A DNA stretch of 14,922 nucleotides from positions 1 through 14,922 of the forward strand of contig CAUJFM010000104.1 in assembly GCA_963169595.1 (NCBI GenBank), given 5' to 3'. The position numbers and the translations under genes are program-made. The DNA is from Bacteroidota bacterium (GTDB lineage Bacteria; Bacteroidota; Bacteroidia; Flavobacteriales_F; PHOS-HE28). A model generated the notes under the pieces. The model was not told the DNA's origin and did not search any database. It saw only the letters and a list, made by a program, of their open reading frames with translations. Shown here piece by piece: positions 6,782-14,677 of the stretch (position 1 is its first letter; each line of letters starts with the position of its first letter).

Positions 6782-8638
6782 TCAGCGTCCTTTCTTGGGA
6801 AAGCGCGGTTTGGGCTCGTAGTAGCCCTCCTTTTTCTGGAAGCCGCCGCGATACTCACGGCCACGGTACCCGCCACCGCCTTGCGGACGGGCACCTCGGT
6901 CTCCGCGATCACCACCGCCGCCTTTGTAGCCGCCACCGCCACGGTAGGGAGCGCCTGAGCGTTCGCTACCGCCGCCCTTGTATCCGGCACCGCTCGGCCG
7001 TGGAGCGCCCTTGCCGGCACCACCGGCCTCGTCAACGCGCACGCTGCGACCCTTGTAGTTGGCGTTGTGGAACGCGTTGCGCACCTGCTCGAAGTGGTCC
7101 GGCTCAATGTCGATGAAGGAATACACGTCCTTGATCAGCATGCGGCCGATCAATTCACCACTGATGCCGGACATGCCGCAGATGTAGCCGAGCATCTTAC
7201 CCTTGTCGAAACCATCGGCGGTGCCGAGGTTGATGAACATCTGGCGGCCGGTGCTGAAGCGCTCCAACGAGGAAGGGCGTTCGGCGCGGGCGCTGTGGTC
7301 CTTGCGGCTCATGTCCACGTTCAGGTCGAACGCGGTGCGGTGTTGCTCGATGATGCGGTTGAAGGCGAGGCTCATGAACCGGTCGATGAGCTCCTCCTTT
7401 TCAAAGCTCTGCAGTTCCGCCCGTGCCTCTGAGAGCAGTTCGGCCAGCCCTTCATGGTCCACTTCCACGTTCTTCAAACGCTTCATGTAGGCCACCACCT
7501 GTTGTTTGCCGATCTCGGCACCGCCGGGTACGCGCACATAGGAGAAGTGGGTCTTCAGCGAACGTTCCAGCTGGCGGATCTTGTTCACGTCGCGCACGCC
7601 GATGATGCTGAGCGAGATCCCCGCACGACCGGCCCGGCCCGTGCGTCCGCTGCGGTGCGTGTAGTTCTCGGCCTCGCCGGGCAGGTCGAAGTGGAACACG
7701 TGGGTCACGTCCTTCACATCGATGCCGCGTGCGGCCACATCCGTGGCGATCAGCAGGCGGATGCTGCGGGCACGGTAGCGGCCCATCACGTGGTCGCGCT
7801 GTGCCTGCGAAAGGTCGCCGTGGATGGCATCCGCGTTGTAGCCGTCCTTCACCAGTGCGGTGGCCAGGTCCTGGGTCTCGTGCTTGGTGCGGCAGAACAC
7901 GATGCCGAACAGCTCGGGGTCGGCATCGATGAAGCGCTTCAGGGCAGCGAAGCGGTCCTTGCTCTGCACCACACAGTATTGGTGCTGAATGGCGGCGGCA
8001 GCACTGTTCGCGGGACCCACGCTCACCTCCTCGAACTCGCGCATGTAACGCTTGGCAATGCGGCGCACCTCGCTGCTCATGGTGGCGCTGAAGAGCCAGG
8101 TCTTCTTGTCCTCGGGCGTTTTCTCCAGGATCTCGGTAAGGTCCTCCTGGAAGCCCATGTTCAGCATCTCATCGGCCTCGTCGAGCACCACCACGTCCAC
8201 GCTGCTCAGGTCCACGGCATCGCGGCCGATCAGGTCGAGCAGTCGGCCGGGGGTGGCCACGATCACCTGTGCACCGCGCTGGATCTCGCGGATCTGGTCG
8301 CGGATGCTGGCACCACCGTACACGGCCACGATGCGGGTGCCCTTCAGGTTGGAGGAGAACCGTTCGAGGTCCTTGGAGATCTGTACGCAGAGCTCGCGCG
8401 TGGGAGCCAGCACCAGGCATTGGATGGAACGGTCCTGCGGGTCGAGGAACTCCAGCATCGGCAGGCCGAACGCTGCGGTCTTGCCGGTGCCTGTCTGTGC
8501 AAGTGCCACCACGTCCTTTTCGGTCTTCAGCAGCAGGGGGATGGCCTGTTCCTGAACGGGGGTGGGGGTGGTGAAACCGATCTCGTGAAGGGAACGGAGG
8601 ATCTCCGCGCGGAGACCGAGCGCGTCGAAGGAGGACAT
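6782..8638 (-). CDS. deaD: DEAD-box RNA helicase with DbpA-type RNA-binding domain (DeaD/CsdA-like)
   Basis: This 618-residue protein has every DEAD-box motif: the Q motif (F4 to PTPVQEQ), AQTGTGKT (47-54, ATP binding), PTREL (79-83), TPGR (129-132), DEAD (153-156), SAT (184-186), then ATDVAARGID and HRSGRTGRAGR in the second RecA domain. Residues about 464-534 form a DbpA-like RRM fold (RQMFINLGTADGF to YKGRSVRV), as in DeaD/CsdA and DbpA. The last 84 residues are a Gly/Arg/Tyr-rich RGG-type tail (GGGGYKGGGGDRGDRG), likely disordered and RNA-binding. The protein should unwind structured RNA in ribosome assembly or cold adaptation. ATG at 8638 is chosen over the TTG at 8650, because family members start at or near MSSFDALGL. 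A promoter-like box lies at 8691-8698. The gene symbol is by domain architecture only. Confidence 0.93.
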   Translation of the reverse strand: MSSFDALGLRAEILRSLHEIGFTTPTPVQEQAIPLLLKTEKDVVALAQTGTGKTAAFGLPMLEFLDPQDRSIQCLVLAPTRELCVQISKDLERFSSNLKGTRIVAVYGGASIRDQIREIQRGAQVIVATPGRLLDLIGRDAVDLSSVDVVVLDEADEMLNMGFQEDLTEILEKTPEDKKTWLFSATMSSEVRRIAKRYMREFEEVSVGPANSAAAAIQHQYCVVQSKDRFAALKRFIDADPELFGIVFCRTKHETQDLATALVKDGYNADAIHGDLSQAQRDHVMGRYRARSIRLLIATDVAARGIDVKDVTHVFHFDLPGEAENYTHRSGRTGRAGRAGISLSIIGVRDVNKIRQLERSLKTHFSYVRVPGGAEIGKQQVVAYMKRLKNVEVDHEGLAELLSEARAELQSFEKEELIDRFMSLAFNRIIEQHRTAFDLNVDMSRKDHSARAERPSSLERFSTGRQMFINLGTADGFDKGKMLGYICGMSGISGELIGRMLIKDVYSFIDIEPDHFEQVRNAFHNANYKGRSVRVDEAGGAGKGAPRPSGAGYKGGGSERSGAPYRGGGGYKGGGGDRGDRGARPQGGGGYRGREYRGGFQKKEGYYEPKPRFPKKGR

Positions 8639-8690
8639 CTCAGTAGGCAAAAGGGAGGGGCAAAAGCGCTGAATATGCGCTGAATGGCCG

Positions 8691-8698
8691 CGAAGGTA
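8691..8698 (-). promoter_or_regulatory. -7 box TACCTTCG for the helicase gene
   Basis: The - strand reads TACCTTCG, identical to the box before the LOG gene. It is about 52 bases upstream of the helicase ATG, leaving a 5' leader of roughly 45 bases. It faces away from the DUF4834 box only 30 bases to its right. Confidence 0.5.
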
Positions 8699-8728
8699 CG
8701 GCGATCCGCCGTGGGGCGGGTGTTCGGC

Positions 8729-8736
8729 TATCTTTG
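8729..8736 (+). promoter_or_regulatory. -7 box TATCTTTG before the glycan cluster
   Basis: TATCTTTG matches the Bacteroidota -7 consensus TAnnTTTG exactly and ends 10 bases before the DUF4834 ATG. It probably drives DUF4834, YfhO and the glycosyltransferase as one transcript. No -33 TTG was found at the expected distance. Confidence 0.6.
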
Positions 8737-8746
8737 GCCGCCTGCC

Positions 8747-9001
8747 ATGACCGCGATCGAAGCCAGTTTTTCCGGCACGTTCCGCACCATCCTGGTGCTC
8801 GTCATCATCTGGTGGTTCCTACGCATGCTGCTCCGGCGGCAGGCCGCGCGTGGTCCGCAGCGCCCGCAGCAGCAGGCCACCACGGACCGCCGCCGTCCGG
8901 GGGAGGTGCGCATCGAACCCTCGTCCCTGGGTGGTCGCACACGGCCCGATGACGCTTCCCGATCGAACATCATCGATGCCGATTTCGAGGAGGTGAAATG
9001 A
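8747..9001 (+). CDS. DUF4834-family small membrane protein
   Basis: This is an 84-residue protein. One hydrophobic segment covers about residues 12-29 (FRTILVLVIIWWFLRMLL). A basic Gln/Arg-rich stretch follows (30-67), and the protein ends in an acidic NIIDADFEEVK. That layout, and its place directly before a YfhO gene, match DUF4834 of Bacteroidota. ATG 8747 is chosen because the exact -7 box at 8729-8736 would lie inside the gene if the upstream in-frame ATG at 8684 were used. It should be anchored in the inner membrane with the polar tail in the cytoplasm. The role is unknown; its position suggests a link to YfhO-dependent envelope glycan work. The gap to YfhO is 37 bases. Confidence 0.75.
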   Translation: MTAIEASFSGTFRTILVLVIIWWFLRMLLRRQAARGPQRPQQQATTDRRRPGEVRIEPSSLGGRTRPDDASRSNIIDADFEEVK

Positions 9002-9038
9002 CCTCCCCGCCACCCCGATCCATCCTCCACCGCCACCC

Positions 9039-11852
9039 ATGAAAGCGATCCCTTGGAAGAACCTGGTGCCCGTACTGGTCGCACTGGGCCTGTTCTACGC
9101 GTTGAGCCTGGTCTACTTCAGCCCGGTGCTCGACGGCAAGCAGCTGGTGCAGGGCGACCTGCGCAACTGGCAGGGCATGGCCCAGGAGGTGCTGGAGCAC
9201 CGCACCGCGTTCGATGAGGACCCGCTGTGGACGGGCAGCATGTTCAGCGGCATGCCAGCCTACCAGATCGCCGTTTCCTGGCCGAAGAACCTGCTGCGCT
9301 TCGCCGATGAGGTCTTCCACGGGTTCCTGCCCCGGCCGGCCAGTTTCCTCTTCCTCTACCTGCTGGGCATGTACATCCTGATGCGCTGCCTGCGCATCGA
9401 CCCGTGGCTGTCCATCGTCGGGGCCGTGGCGTTCGGGTTCTCGTCCTACTTCTTCGTGATCCTGGAGGCGGGCCACAACAGCAAGGCCAACGCCATCGGC
9501 TACATGCCCATGGTGCTCGGGGCCACGTGGCTGTTGTTCCGCGGGAACAAGCTCCTGGGCGCGGCCCTGCTGGCCTTGTTCATGGGCCTGGAGATCGCCA
9601 TGAACCACGTGCAGATCACCTACTACCTGGCCATCGTGCTCGGCCTCTTCGCGCTCGCCGAGGTGGTGCGCTTCGTGCGGGAAGGTCAGGTGAAGGACCT
9701 GGTGTTGCGCGCGGGTCACGGTCTGATGGCGGTGGTGCTGGCCCTGGGCTGCAACATCGGCATGCTGTGGACCACCTGGGAGTATGGGCAGTACACCACC
9801 CGCGGGCCCAGCGAGCTCACCATCACGGCGGATGGCACGCCGGCCTCCGAGATCCGCACCAGCGGCCTGGACCGGGACTACGTGACGCAGTGGAGCTATG
9901 GCAAGCAGGAGTCCTTCACGCTGTTGGTACCCAACGCCAAGGGCGGTGCCTCCGGGTCCATCATCCGCTCGCAGGAGGACCTCAACCGGGTCAGCGATCC
10001 CGGCTTCCGTCGTGCGTTGATGCAGGAGTATCAGGCCGGTGGCTATGTGAACAGCTACTGGGGCGATCAGTCCTTCACGTCCGGCCCGGTCTACATCGGT
10101 GCCATCGTGGCCCTGCTGTTGCTGCTGGCCCTGGCCCAGGCGGAAGGTGCGGCGCGTTGGTGGGTGCTTGGTGCGCTGCCGCTGGTGGGTGTCCTGCTGG
10201 TCGTGCAGCAGCCCATGTTGGCCGGCCTGCTGGTGATCGCCTACATCCTGGCCGGGCTTGTGGTGTGGCGCGATACGCTGGCCTATGCCTTGTTCAGCTC
10301 ACTGTTCCTTACCCTGCTGCTGAGCTGGGGGCGCCACTACATGCCGCTCACGGACTTCTTCCTCGATGTGGTACCCGGCTACAGCAAGTTCCGCGCGGTC
10401 ACGATCATCCTGGTCATCGTGGAGCTGGCGGCTCCCGTGCTGGGCATGCTCTACCTCGACCGCCTGATCCGCGCGGGCGGCTGGGACAAGGCCACCGAGC
10501 GGCGCTTCCTGGTCCCGGCCGGGGTGCTGGGGCTCTTGCTGCTGGTCTTCGCGGTCTCGCCGGCCACCTTCACCGATCTGCTGAGCGATGCCGAGCGCGA
10601 GAACTTCAACGCCCGGATCGATGGCGGCATCGCCTCCGAGGCGGAGGTGTCCGCGTTCCTGGAGAACATCAAGTCGTACCGGGCCGACGTGGCCTCGACC
10701 GATGCGTGGCGCAGCTTCGGCTTCGTGCTGGCCGGTGGCCTGCTGCTCTTCCTCTTCGGCCGCGGCAAGCTTTCGCGCAACGTACTGCTGCCTGCGTTGG
10801 GCCTGCTCGTGCTGGTGGACCTGTGGGGCGTGGACAAGCGCTACGTGAACAACGAGAAGGACCGGGGCCGCTACCTCGCTTGGGAGGATGCCCGCGCCAT
10901 CAACCTGCCGTTCAAGCCCACGGCCGCCGACATGGCCATCCTGGAGGCGGAATGGAACCCCGGTGCGGAGGCCGATCTCAAGAACACCCTGCAACGGATG
11001 CGCGATCTGCGCGCGGATGCGCCGGTCCGTGAACGCATGGTGGGCAAGGACGAGGAGCTCATCGCCCGCTTCGGCAGCCTGCGCCGCAACAGCGACTACC
11101 GCGTGCTCACCCTGGCCAATCCCTTCAACGACTCGCGGGTGAGCTACTTCCACAAGAGCGTGGGCGGTTACCACGGGGCCAAGCTCAAGCGCTACCAGGA
11201 CCTGATCGAGTTCCAGCTTGCGCCCGCCATCCAGCGCGTGGCAGGGCTGCTGCGCTCCGGCACCACCCAGCAGGCGGTGGACAGCCTCCTGGCCCGCGAA
11301 GGCGTGCTGAACATGCTCAACACGCGCTACCTCATCTACAGCGATGAGCGTGCACCGATCCGCAACACCAATGCCTTGGGCAGTGGCTGGTTCGTGGATG
11401 AGCTGCGTTGGGTGAAGAACGCCGATGAGGAGATCACGACCCTCGGTACCATCGACCCGGCGCGCACGGCCCTGGTGGACCAGCGCTTCAAGGACGTGCT
11501 GGGAGAGGTGAGCGTGGCGCCTGATCCCTCCGCCAGCGTGACCCTGGACAGCTACCGCGCGAACGAGCTGAGCTACACCGTGCGCTCGCAGGCGGGTGGC
11601 CTGGTGGTGTTCAGCGCCATCTGGTACGGACCGGACTGGGTCGCGACCATCGATGGCAAGGAGGTCCCCCATGTGCGCACCGACTATGTGCTGCGCGGCC
11701 TCGTGGTCCCGGGCGGTGAGCACAAGGTGGTGTTCAAGGTGAAGGGACGCGCCTTCGAGGCCTCGCAGAACATCGCCCTGGCCTCGAGCCTCCTGGTGTT
11801 GTTGCTCGTGCTCGGTGTGGTCGGCAGGTCGCTGCGGTCCGCAGAGGCATGA
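9039..11852 (+). CDS. YfhO-family multi-pass membrane protein
   Basis: This 937-residue polytopic membrane protein matches the Bacteroidota YfhO family, related to GT-C glycosyltransferases. An N-terminal membrane segment (about 10-30) is followed by a loop with QGDLRNW, where D40 sits at the place of the catalytic Asp in GT-C folds. Further on are SGMPAYQ (70-76), several membrane segments from 100 to 245, and the characteristic GHNSKANAIGYMP (145-157). A long soluble region covers about 620-900, and a final membrane helix lies near 910-930. In other bacteria YfhO-type proteins are tied to adding sugars to lipoteichoic acid or envelope lipids; the donor and acceptor here are unknown. The stop overlaps the next start by four bases (ATGA), so it is translationally coupled to the glycosyltransferase, which supports a shared glycan pathway. 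Confidence 0.88.
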   Translation: MKAIPWKNLVPVLVALGLFYALSLVYFSPVLDGKQLVQGDLRNWQGMAQEVLEHRTAFDEDPLWTGSMFSGMPAYQIAVSWPKNLLRFADEVFHGFLPRPASFLFLYLLGMYILMRCLRIDPWLSIVGAVAFGFSSYFFVILEAGHNSKANAIGYMPMVLGATWLLFRGNKLLGAALLALFMGLEIAMNHVQITYYLAIVLGLFALAEVVRFVREGQVKDLVLRAGHGLMAVVLALGCNIGMLWTTWEYGQYTTRGPSELTITADGTPASEIRTSGLDRDYVTQWSYGKQESFTLLVPNAKGGASGSIIRSQEDLNRVSDPGFRRALMQEYQAGGYVNSYWGDQSFTSGPVYIGAIVALLLLLALAQAEGAARWWVLGALPLVGVLLVVQQPMLAGLLVIAYILAGLVVWRDTLAYALFSSLFLTLLLSWGRHYMPLTDFFLDVVPGYSKFRAVTIILVIVELAAPVLGMLYLDRLIRAGGWDKATERRFLVPAGVLGLLLLVFAVSPATFTDLLSDAERENFNARIDGGIASEAEVSAFLENIKSYRADVASTDAWRSFGFVLAGGLLLFLFGRGKLSRNVLLPALGLLVLVDLWGVDKRYVNNEKDRGRYLAWEDARAINLPFKPTAADMAILEAEWNPGAEADLKNTLQRMRDLRADAPVRERMVGKDEELIARFGSLRRNSDYRVLTLANPFNDSRVSYFHKSVGGYHGAKLKRYQDLIEFQLAPAIQRVAGLLRSGTTQQAVDSLLAREGVLNMLNTRYLIYSDERAPIRNTNALGSGWFVDELRWVKNADEEITTLGTIDPARTALVDQRFKDVLGEVSVAPDPSASVTLDSYRANELSYTVRSQAGGLVVFSAIWYGPDWVATIDGKEVPHVRTDYVLRGLVVPGGEHKVVFKVKGRAFEASQNIALASSLLVLLLVLGVVGRSLRSAEA

Positions 11853-13135
11853 AGCGTGTCCTGGTCATCACCTACTACTGGCCACCCAATGGAGGGGCCG
11901 GCGTGTACCGCTGGCTCAAGTTCAGCAAGTACCTGCCCGGCCATGGCTGGACGCCGGTGATCTACACGCCGGCGAACCCCGAGCGGGTGGCCGATGATCC
12001 GGCGCTGCTCCGCGATGTGCCGCCTGGGCTGGAGGTCATCCATCGCCCGATCACGGAACCGTTCAGCCTCTACAAGCGCTTCACAGGCAAGGCGCAGGAT
12101 GAACGCGTGCAGACCGCTTTCCTGCGCGAACAGAGTGGCGGCGGCTGGAAGGAGGACCTGGCCCTTTGGGTGCGCAGCAATTTCTTCATTCCCGATGCGC
12201 GGGTGTGGTGGGTGCGGCCCAGCATCGCCTTCCTGAAGGACCATTTGCGCAAGCATCCGGTGGATGCCGTGATCACCACCGGGCCACCGCACAGTATGCA
12301 CCTCATCGGGCAGGGCTTGAAGCGCGCGTTGGGTGTGACCTGGATCGCCGACTTCCGCGATCCCTGGACCGACATCGACTTCTACCAGCAATTGAAGTTG
12401 ACCCGCTGGGCCGACGCGCGGCACCATCGCCTGGAGCGCAGTGTGCTGCAGGAGGCCGATCGCGTCGTGACCGTGAGCTGGCGCTGGGCCGACGACCTGG
12501 CCCGCATCGGTGGGCGCCCGGTGGAGGTGGTCACCAACGGCTACGATGTGGAGGACCTGCCTTCGCCGCCTGTTCCGGTGGATGAGCGCTACAGCCTGGT
12601 GCACATCGGGTCCATGAGCGCCACACGCGATTGCCCCGGTCTGTGGCGTGTGCTGGCCGAGCGCTGCCGTCAGGATGCGGCCTTCCGGGAGCGGTTCGTG
12701 CTGCGCTTCGTGGGACCGGTGGACAGCAGCATCATGGACAGCATCACCGCAGCCGGGCTGGCCGGTCATGTGGAACGACTGGGCCGCGTGGACCACCCCA
12801 CGGCCATGCGCGAGATGCAGCGCGCACGGGTGCTGCTGCTGCCGATCAACGACACCCCGAACAGCGCGGGGATCCTGCCGGGGAAGCTGTACGAGTACCT
12901 GTCGGTGGGCCGTCCCATCCTGGCCATCGGGCCGGCCGGTGGCGATGTGGCCCGCGTGGTCACGGCGCCACACCTGCGTGTGGACCGCGAGCCTGCATCA
13001 GCGCATGTCGATGCCCTTTGCGCGCTCTTTGCGGGTGATGGGGCCTTCGACATGCCCGACCGCGAGCGCTTCGACCGCCGGCGCCTGGCCGGGGCCTACG
13101 CCGATCTGCTGAACGGCGCCACGGGCCGGAAGTGA
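11849..13135 (+). CDS. Glycosyltransferase, GT4-like (GT-B fold)
   Basis: This 428-residue protein starts KRVLVITYYWPPNGGAGVYR, the usual N-terminus of GT4-type enzymes that act on lipid-linked or surface glycans. The second Rossmann domain opens near residue 251 with LVHIGSMSATRDCPGLW. The sugar-nucleotide site KLYEYLSVGRPILAIG lies near residues 345-360, with the first Glu of the usual E-x7-E pattern; the second Glu is not clearly present. The Lys-Leu-Tyr-Glu-Tyr form is common in this family. It has no signal peptide and probably sits at the inner face of the cytoplasmic membrane. It overlaps the YfhO gene by four bases and is followed after 51 bases by the flippase. Sugar and acceptor are unknown. 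Confidence 0.9.
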   Translation: MKRVLVITYYWPPNGGAGVYRWLKFSKYLPGHGWTPVIYTPANPERVADDPALLRDVPPGLEVIHRPITEPFSLYKRFTGKAQDERVQTAFLREQSGGGWKEDLALWVRSNFFIPDARVWWVRPSIAFLKDHLRKHPVDAVITTGPPHSMHLIGQGLKRALGVTWIADFRDPWTDIDFYQQLKLTRWADARHHRLERSVLQEADRVVTVSWRWADDLARIGGRPVEVVTNGYDVEDLPSPPVPVDERYSLVHIGSMSATRDCPGLWRVLAERCRQDAAFRERFVLRFVGPVDSSIMDSITAAGLAGHVERLGRVDHPTAMREMQRARVLLLPINDTPNSAGILPGKLYEYLSVGRPILAIGPAGGDVARVVTAPHLRVDREPASAHVDALCALFAGDGAFDMPDRERFDRRRLAGAYADLLNGATGRK

Positions 13136-13152
13136 GCGGGGCGGGGGCGCCC

Positions 13153-13160
13153 TACTTTCG
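13153..13160 (+). promoter_or_regulatory. -7 box TACTTTCG before the flippase gene
   Basis: TACTTTCG is one base from TAnnTTTG and lies in the 51-base gap after the glycosyltransferase, 26 bases before the flippase ATG. The predicted leader contains a small hairpin (CCCC at 13166-13169 pairing with GGGG at 13176-13179) just ahead of the start. The flippase may therefore be made from its own transcript as well as by read-through. Confidence 0.5.
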
Positions 13161-13186
13161 CAACGCCCCGTGCATGGGGACACCGC

Positions 13187-14677
13187 ATGGGCATCATCGC
13201 CAGACAGGCCACCATCAACACGCTGCTCGCCTACGCGGGCATCGGCCTGGGCTTCGTGAACGTGGTGCTGCTCTATCCCCAGGTGCTGCGCGCCGATGAG
13301 TTCGGCCTCACGCGGTTGGTGGTCTCCATCGCCACGATCGCTGCGCAGCTGGCGCAGCTCGGGGCCGAGAACACCGTGATCCGCTACTTCCCCTACTTCC
13401 GCGATGCCGAGCGGAAGCACCGGGGGCTGCTGTCCATGTTGCTCCTCTTCGGCACGGTGACCGGTCTCTTCGCGGTGACCGTACTGGGCGCCTTCCATGG
13501 CCTGCTGTCCGAGGTGTTCGCGGACCGCAATGCGCTCTACAGCTCCTACGGCCTGATCTTGCTTCCCCTGGTGCTCGCCGAGGTGTTCTTCATCCTGCTG
13601 CGGAGCTACAGCCGCTCCTTGCGGCGTACCGTGCAGCCCACCTTCCTGCGCGAGTTCATGCTGCGGGTGATGCAGACCGTGCTCATCGCGGTGCAGGCGC
13701 TGCATCCCATGCCCTTCGGGCTGTTCATGAGCCTGTACGCCGGGGCCTTCCTGGTGTGCACCCTGCTCCTGGTGGCCGACCTCCATCGCGCTGGTCATTT
13801 CCAGATCGGCTGGAAGGAACGCTGGCTACCGGGCCGGCTGCGTCGCAGCATCGTGCGCTACAGCGGCTTCACCTTCTCGGCAAGCCTGGCGGGCATTGTA
13901 CTGGGCAACATGGACCAGCTGATGATCGGCGCGCTGCTGGGCGATGGCCTCCGGTATGTGGCCCACTATGCCGTGGCCTTCTACTTCGGTTCGGTGATCG
14001 CGGCGCCGGGACGTGCCCTGCAGCAGGCCGCCGTGCCACTGCTCGCCGATGCGTGGAAGCGCCGGGACATGCCCACCATCGATAGCCTGTACAGACGGTC
14101 GTCCCTGGTCCAATTGCTGGTGAGCGGCTACCTCTTCCTGCTGATGTGGTCCTGCACGTCGGACCTCTTCGAACTGCTGCCCGCGGAGTATGCCGCTGCC
14201 GCTCCGGTCGCCACGATCATTGGACTGGCCTACCTGCTCACCAGCGCGATCGGGCTTAGCACGGGCATCATCAGCATGTCCCGTTCCTACCTCCTCGACG
14301 CGTGGAGCAGCTGGTCCATGCTGATCATCAACGCCGTCGCGAACTACTTCCTGATCCGGTCCATGGGCATTGTCGGAGCCGCGTGGGCCACCTTGCTGTC
14401 CCTGGTCTCGGTGGGCATCTTCCGGACCTGGTTCCTGCATCACCGGTACGGGCTGTGGCCCTTTGACCGCCGCACGTTGCTCGCCCTGGTGGTCCTCTTC
14501 GCCATCGCGTTCATCGTGCCGTGGATCGCCCTCACGGGTCATCCGGTATGGGACATCCTGCTGCGTTCGGCCATTATCACGGCCTTGTTGTGGCCTGCGG
14601 TGCATTGGCTGGGATTGGTGCCGGAACTCGTTGAGTTCACGCGGAGCGTTCGACGGAGGCTGAGTGCTCCCTCCTAG
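13187..14677 (+). CDS. Polysaccharide biosynthesis protein, Wzx/MATE-like flippase
   Basis: This 496-residue integral membrane protein has about 12-14 hydrophobic segments. The N-terminus (GIIARQATINTLLAYAGIGLGFVNVVLLYP), the RADEFGLTRL loop after the first helix and the repeated helix pairs are typical of the oligosaccharide flippase family (Wzx, in the MVF/MATE superfamily). Such proteins move undecaprenyl-linked glycan units across the inner membrane. This fits the upstream YfhO and glycosyltransferase genes. Start ATG 13187 is clear, with a -7 box 26 bases upstream. The stop TAG (14675-14677) forms a CTAG palindrome with the stop of the convergent methyltransferase gene, leaving no space for a terminator. 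The glycan transported is not known; a lipid II flippase role (MurJ) is less likely given the neighbours. Confidence 0.88.
   Translation: MGIIARQATINTLLAYAGIGLGFVNVVLLYPQVLRADEFGLTRLVVSIATIAAQLAQLGAENTVIRYFPYFRDAERKHRGLLSMLLLFGTVTGLFAVTVLGAFHGLLSEVFADRNALYSSYGLILLPLVLAEVFFILLRSYSRSLRRTVQPTFLREFMLRVMQTVLIAVQALHPMPFGLFMSLYAGAFLVCTLLLVADLHRAGHFQIGWKERWLPGRLRRSIVRYSGFTFSASLAGIVLGNMDQLMIGALLGDGLRYVAHYAVAFYFGSVIAAPGRALQQAAVPLLADAWKRRDMPTIDSLYRRSSLVQLLVSGYLFLLMWSCTSDLFELLPAEYAAAAPVATIIGLAYLLTSAIGLSTGIISMSRSYLLDAWSSWSMLIINAVANYFLIRSMGIVGAAWATLLSLVSVGIFRTWFLHHRYGLWPFDRRTLLALVVLFAIAFIVPWIALTGHPVWDILLRSAIITALLWPAVHWLGLVPELVEFTRSVRRRLSAPS

Noticed and set aside
7454..8683. Long + strand open frame of 409 codons opposite the helicase
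   Set aside because: Its sequence is rich in His/Val/Ala with no domain and mirrors the DEAD-box gene, whose motifs are complete. High GC makes long antisense frames common.
9404..11032. 542-codon + strand frame inside the YfhO gene
   Set aside because: Out-of-frame, Arg/Gly/His-rich translation with no recognisable motif; YfhO on the overlapping frame is clearly real.
10299..11723. 474-codon - strand frame opposite YfhO
   Set aside because: Antisense shadow with low-complexity composition and no domain.
11684..12973. 429-codon - strand frame opposite the glycosyltransferase
   Set aside because: Antisense shadow; the + strand frame has clear GT-B motifs.
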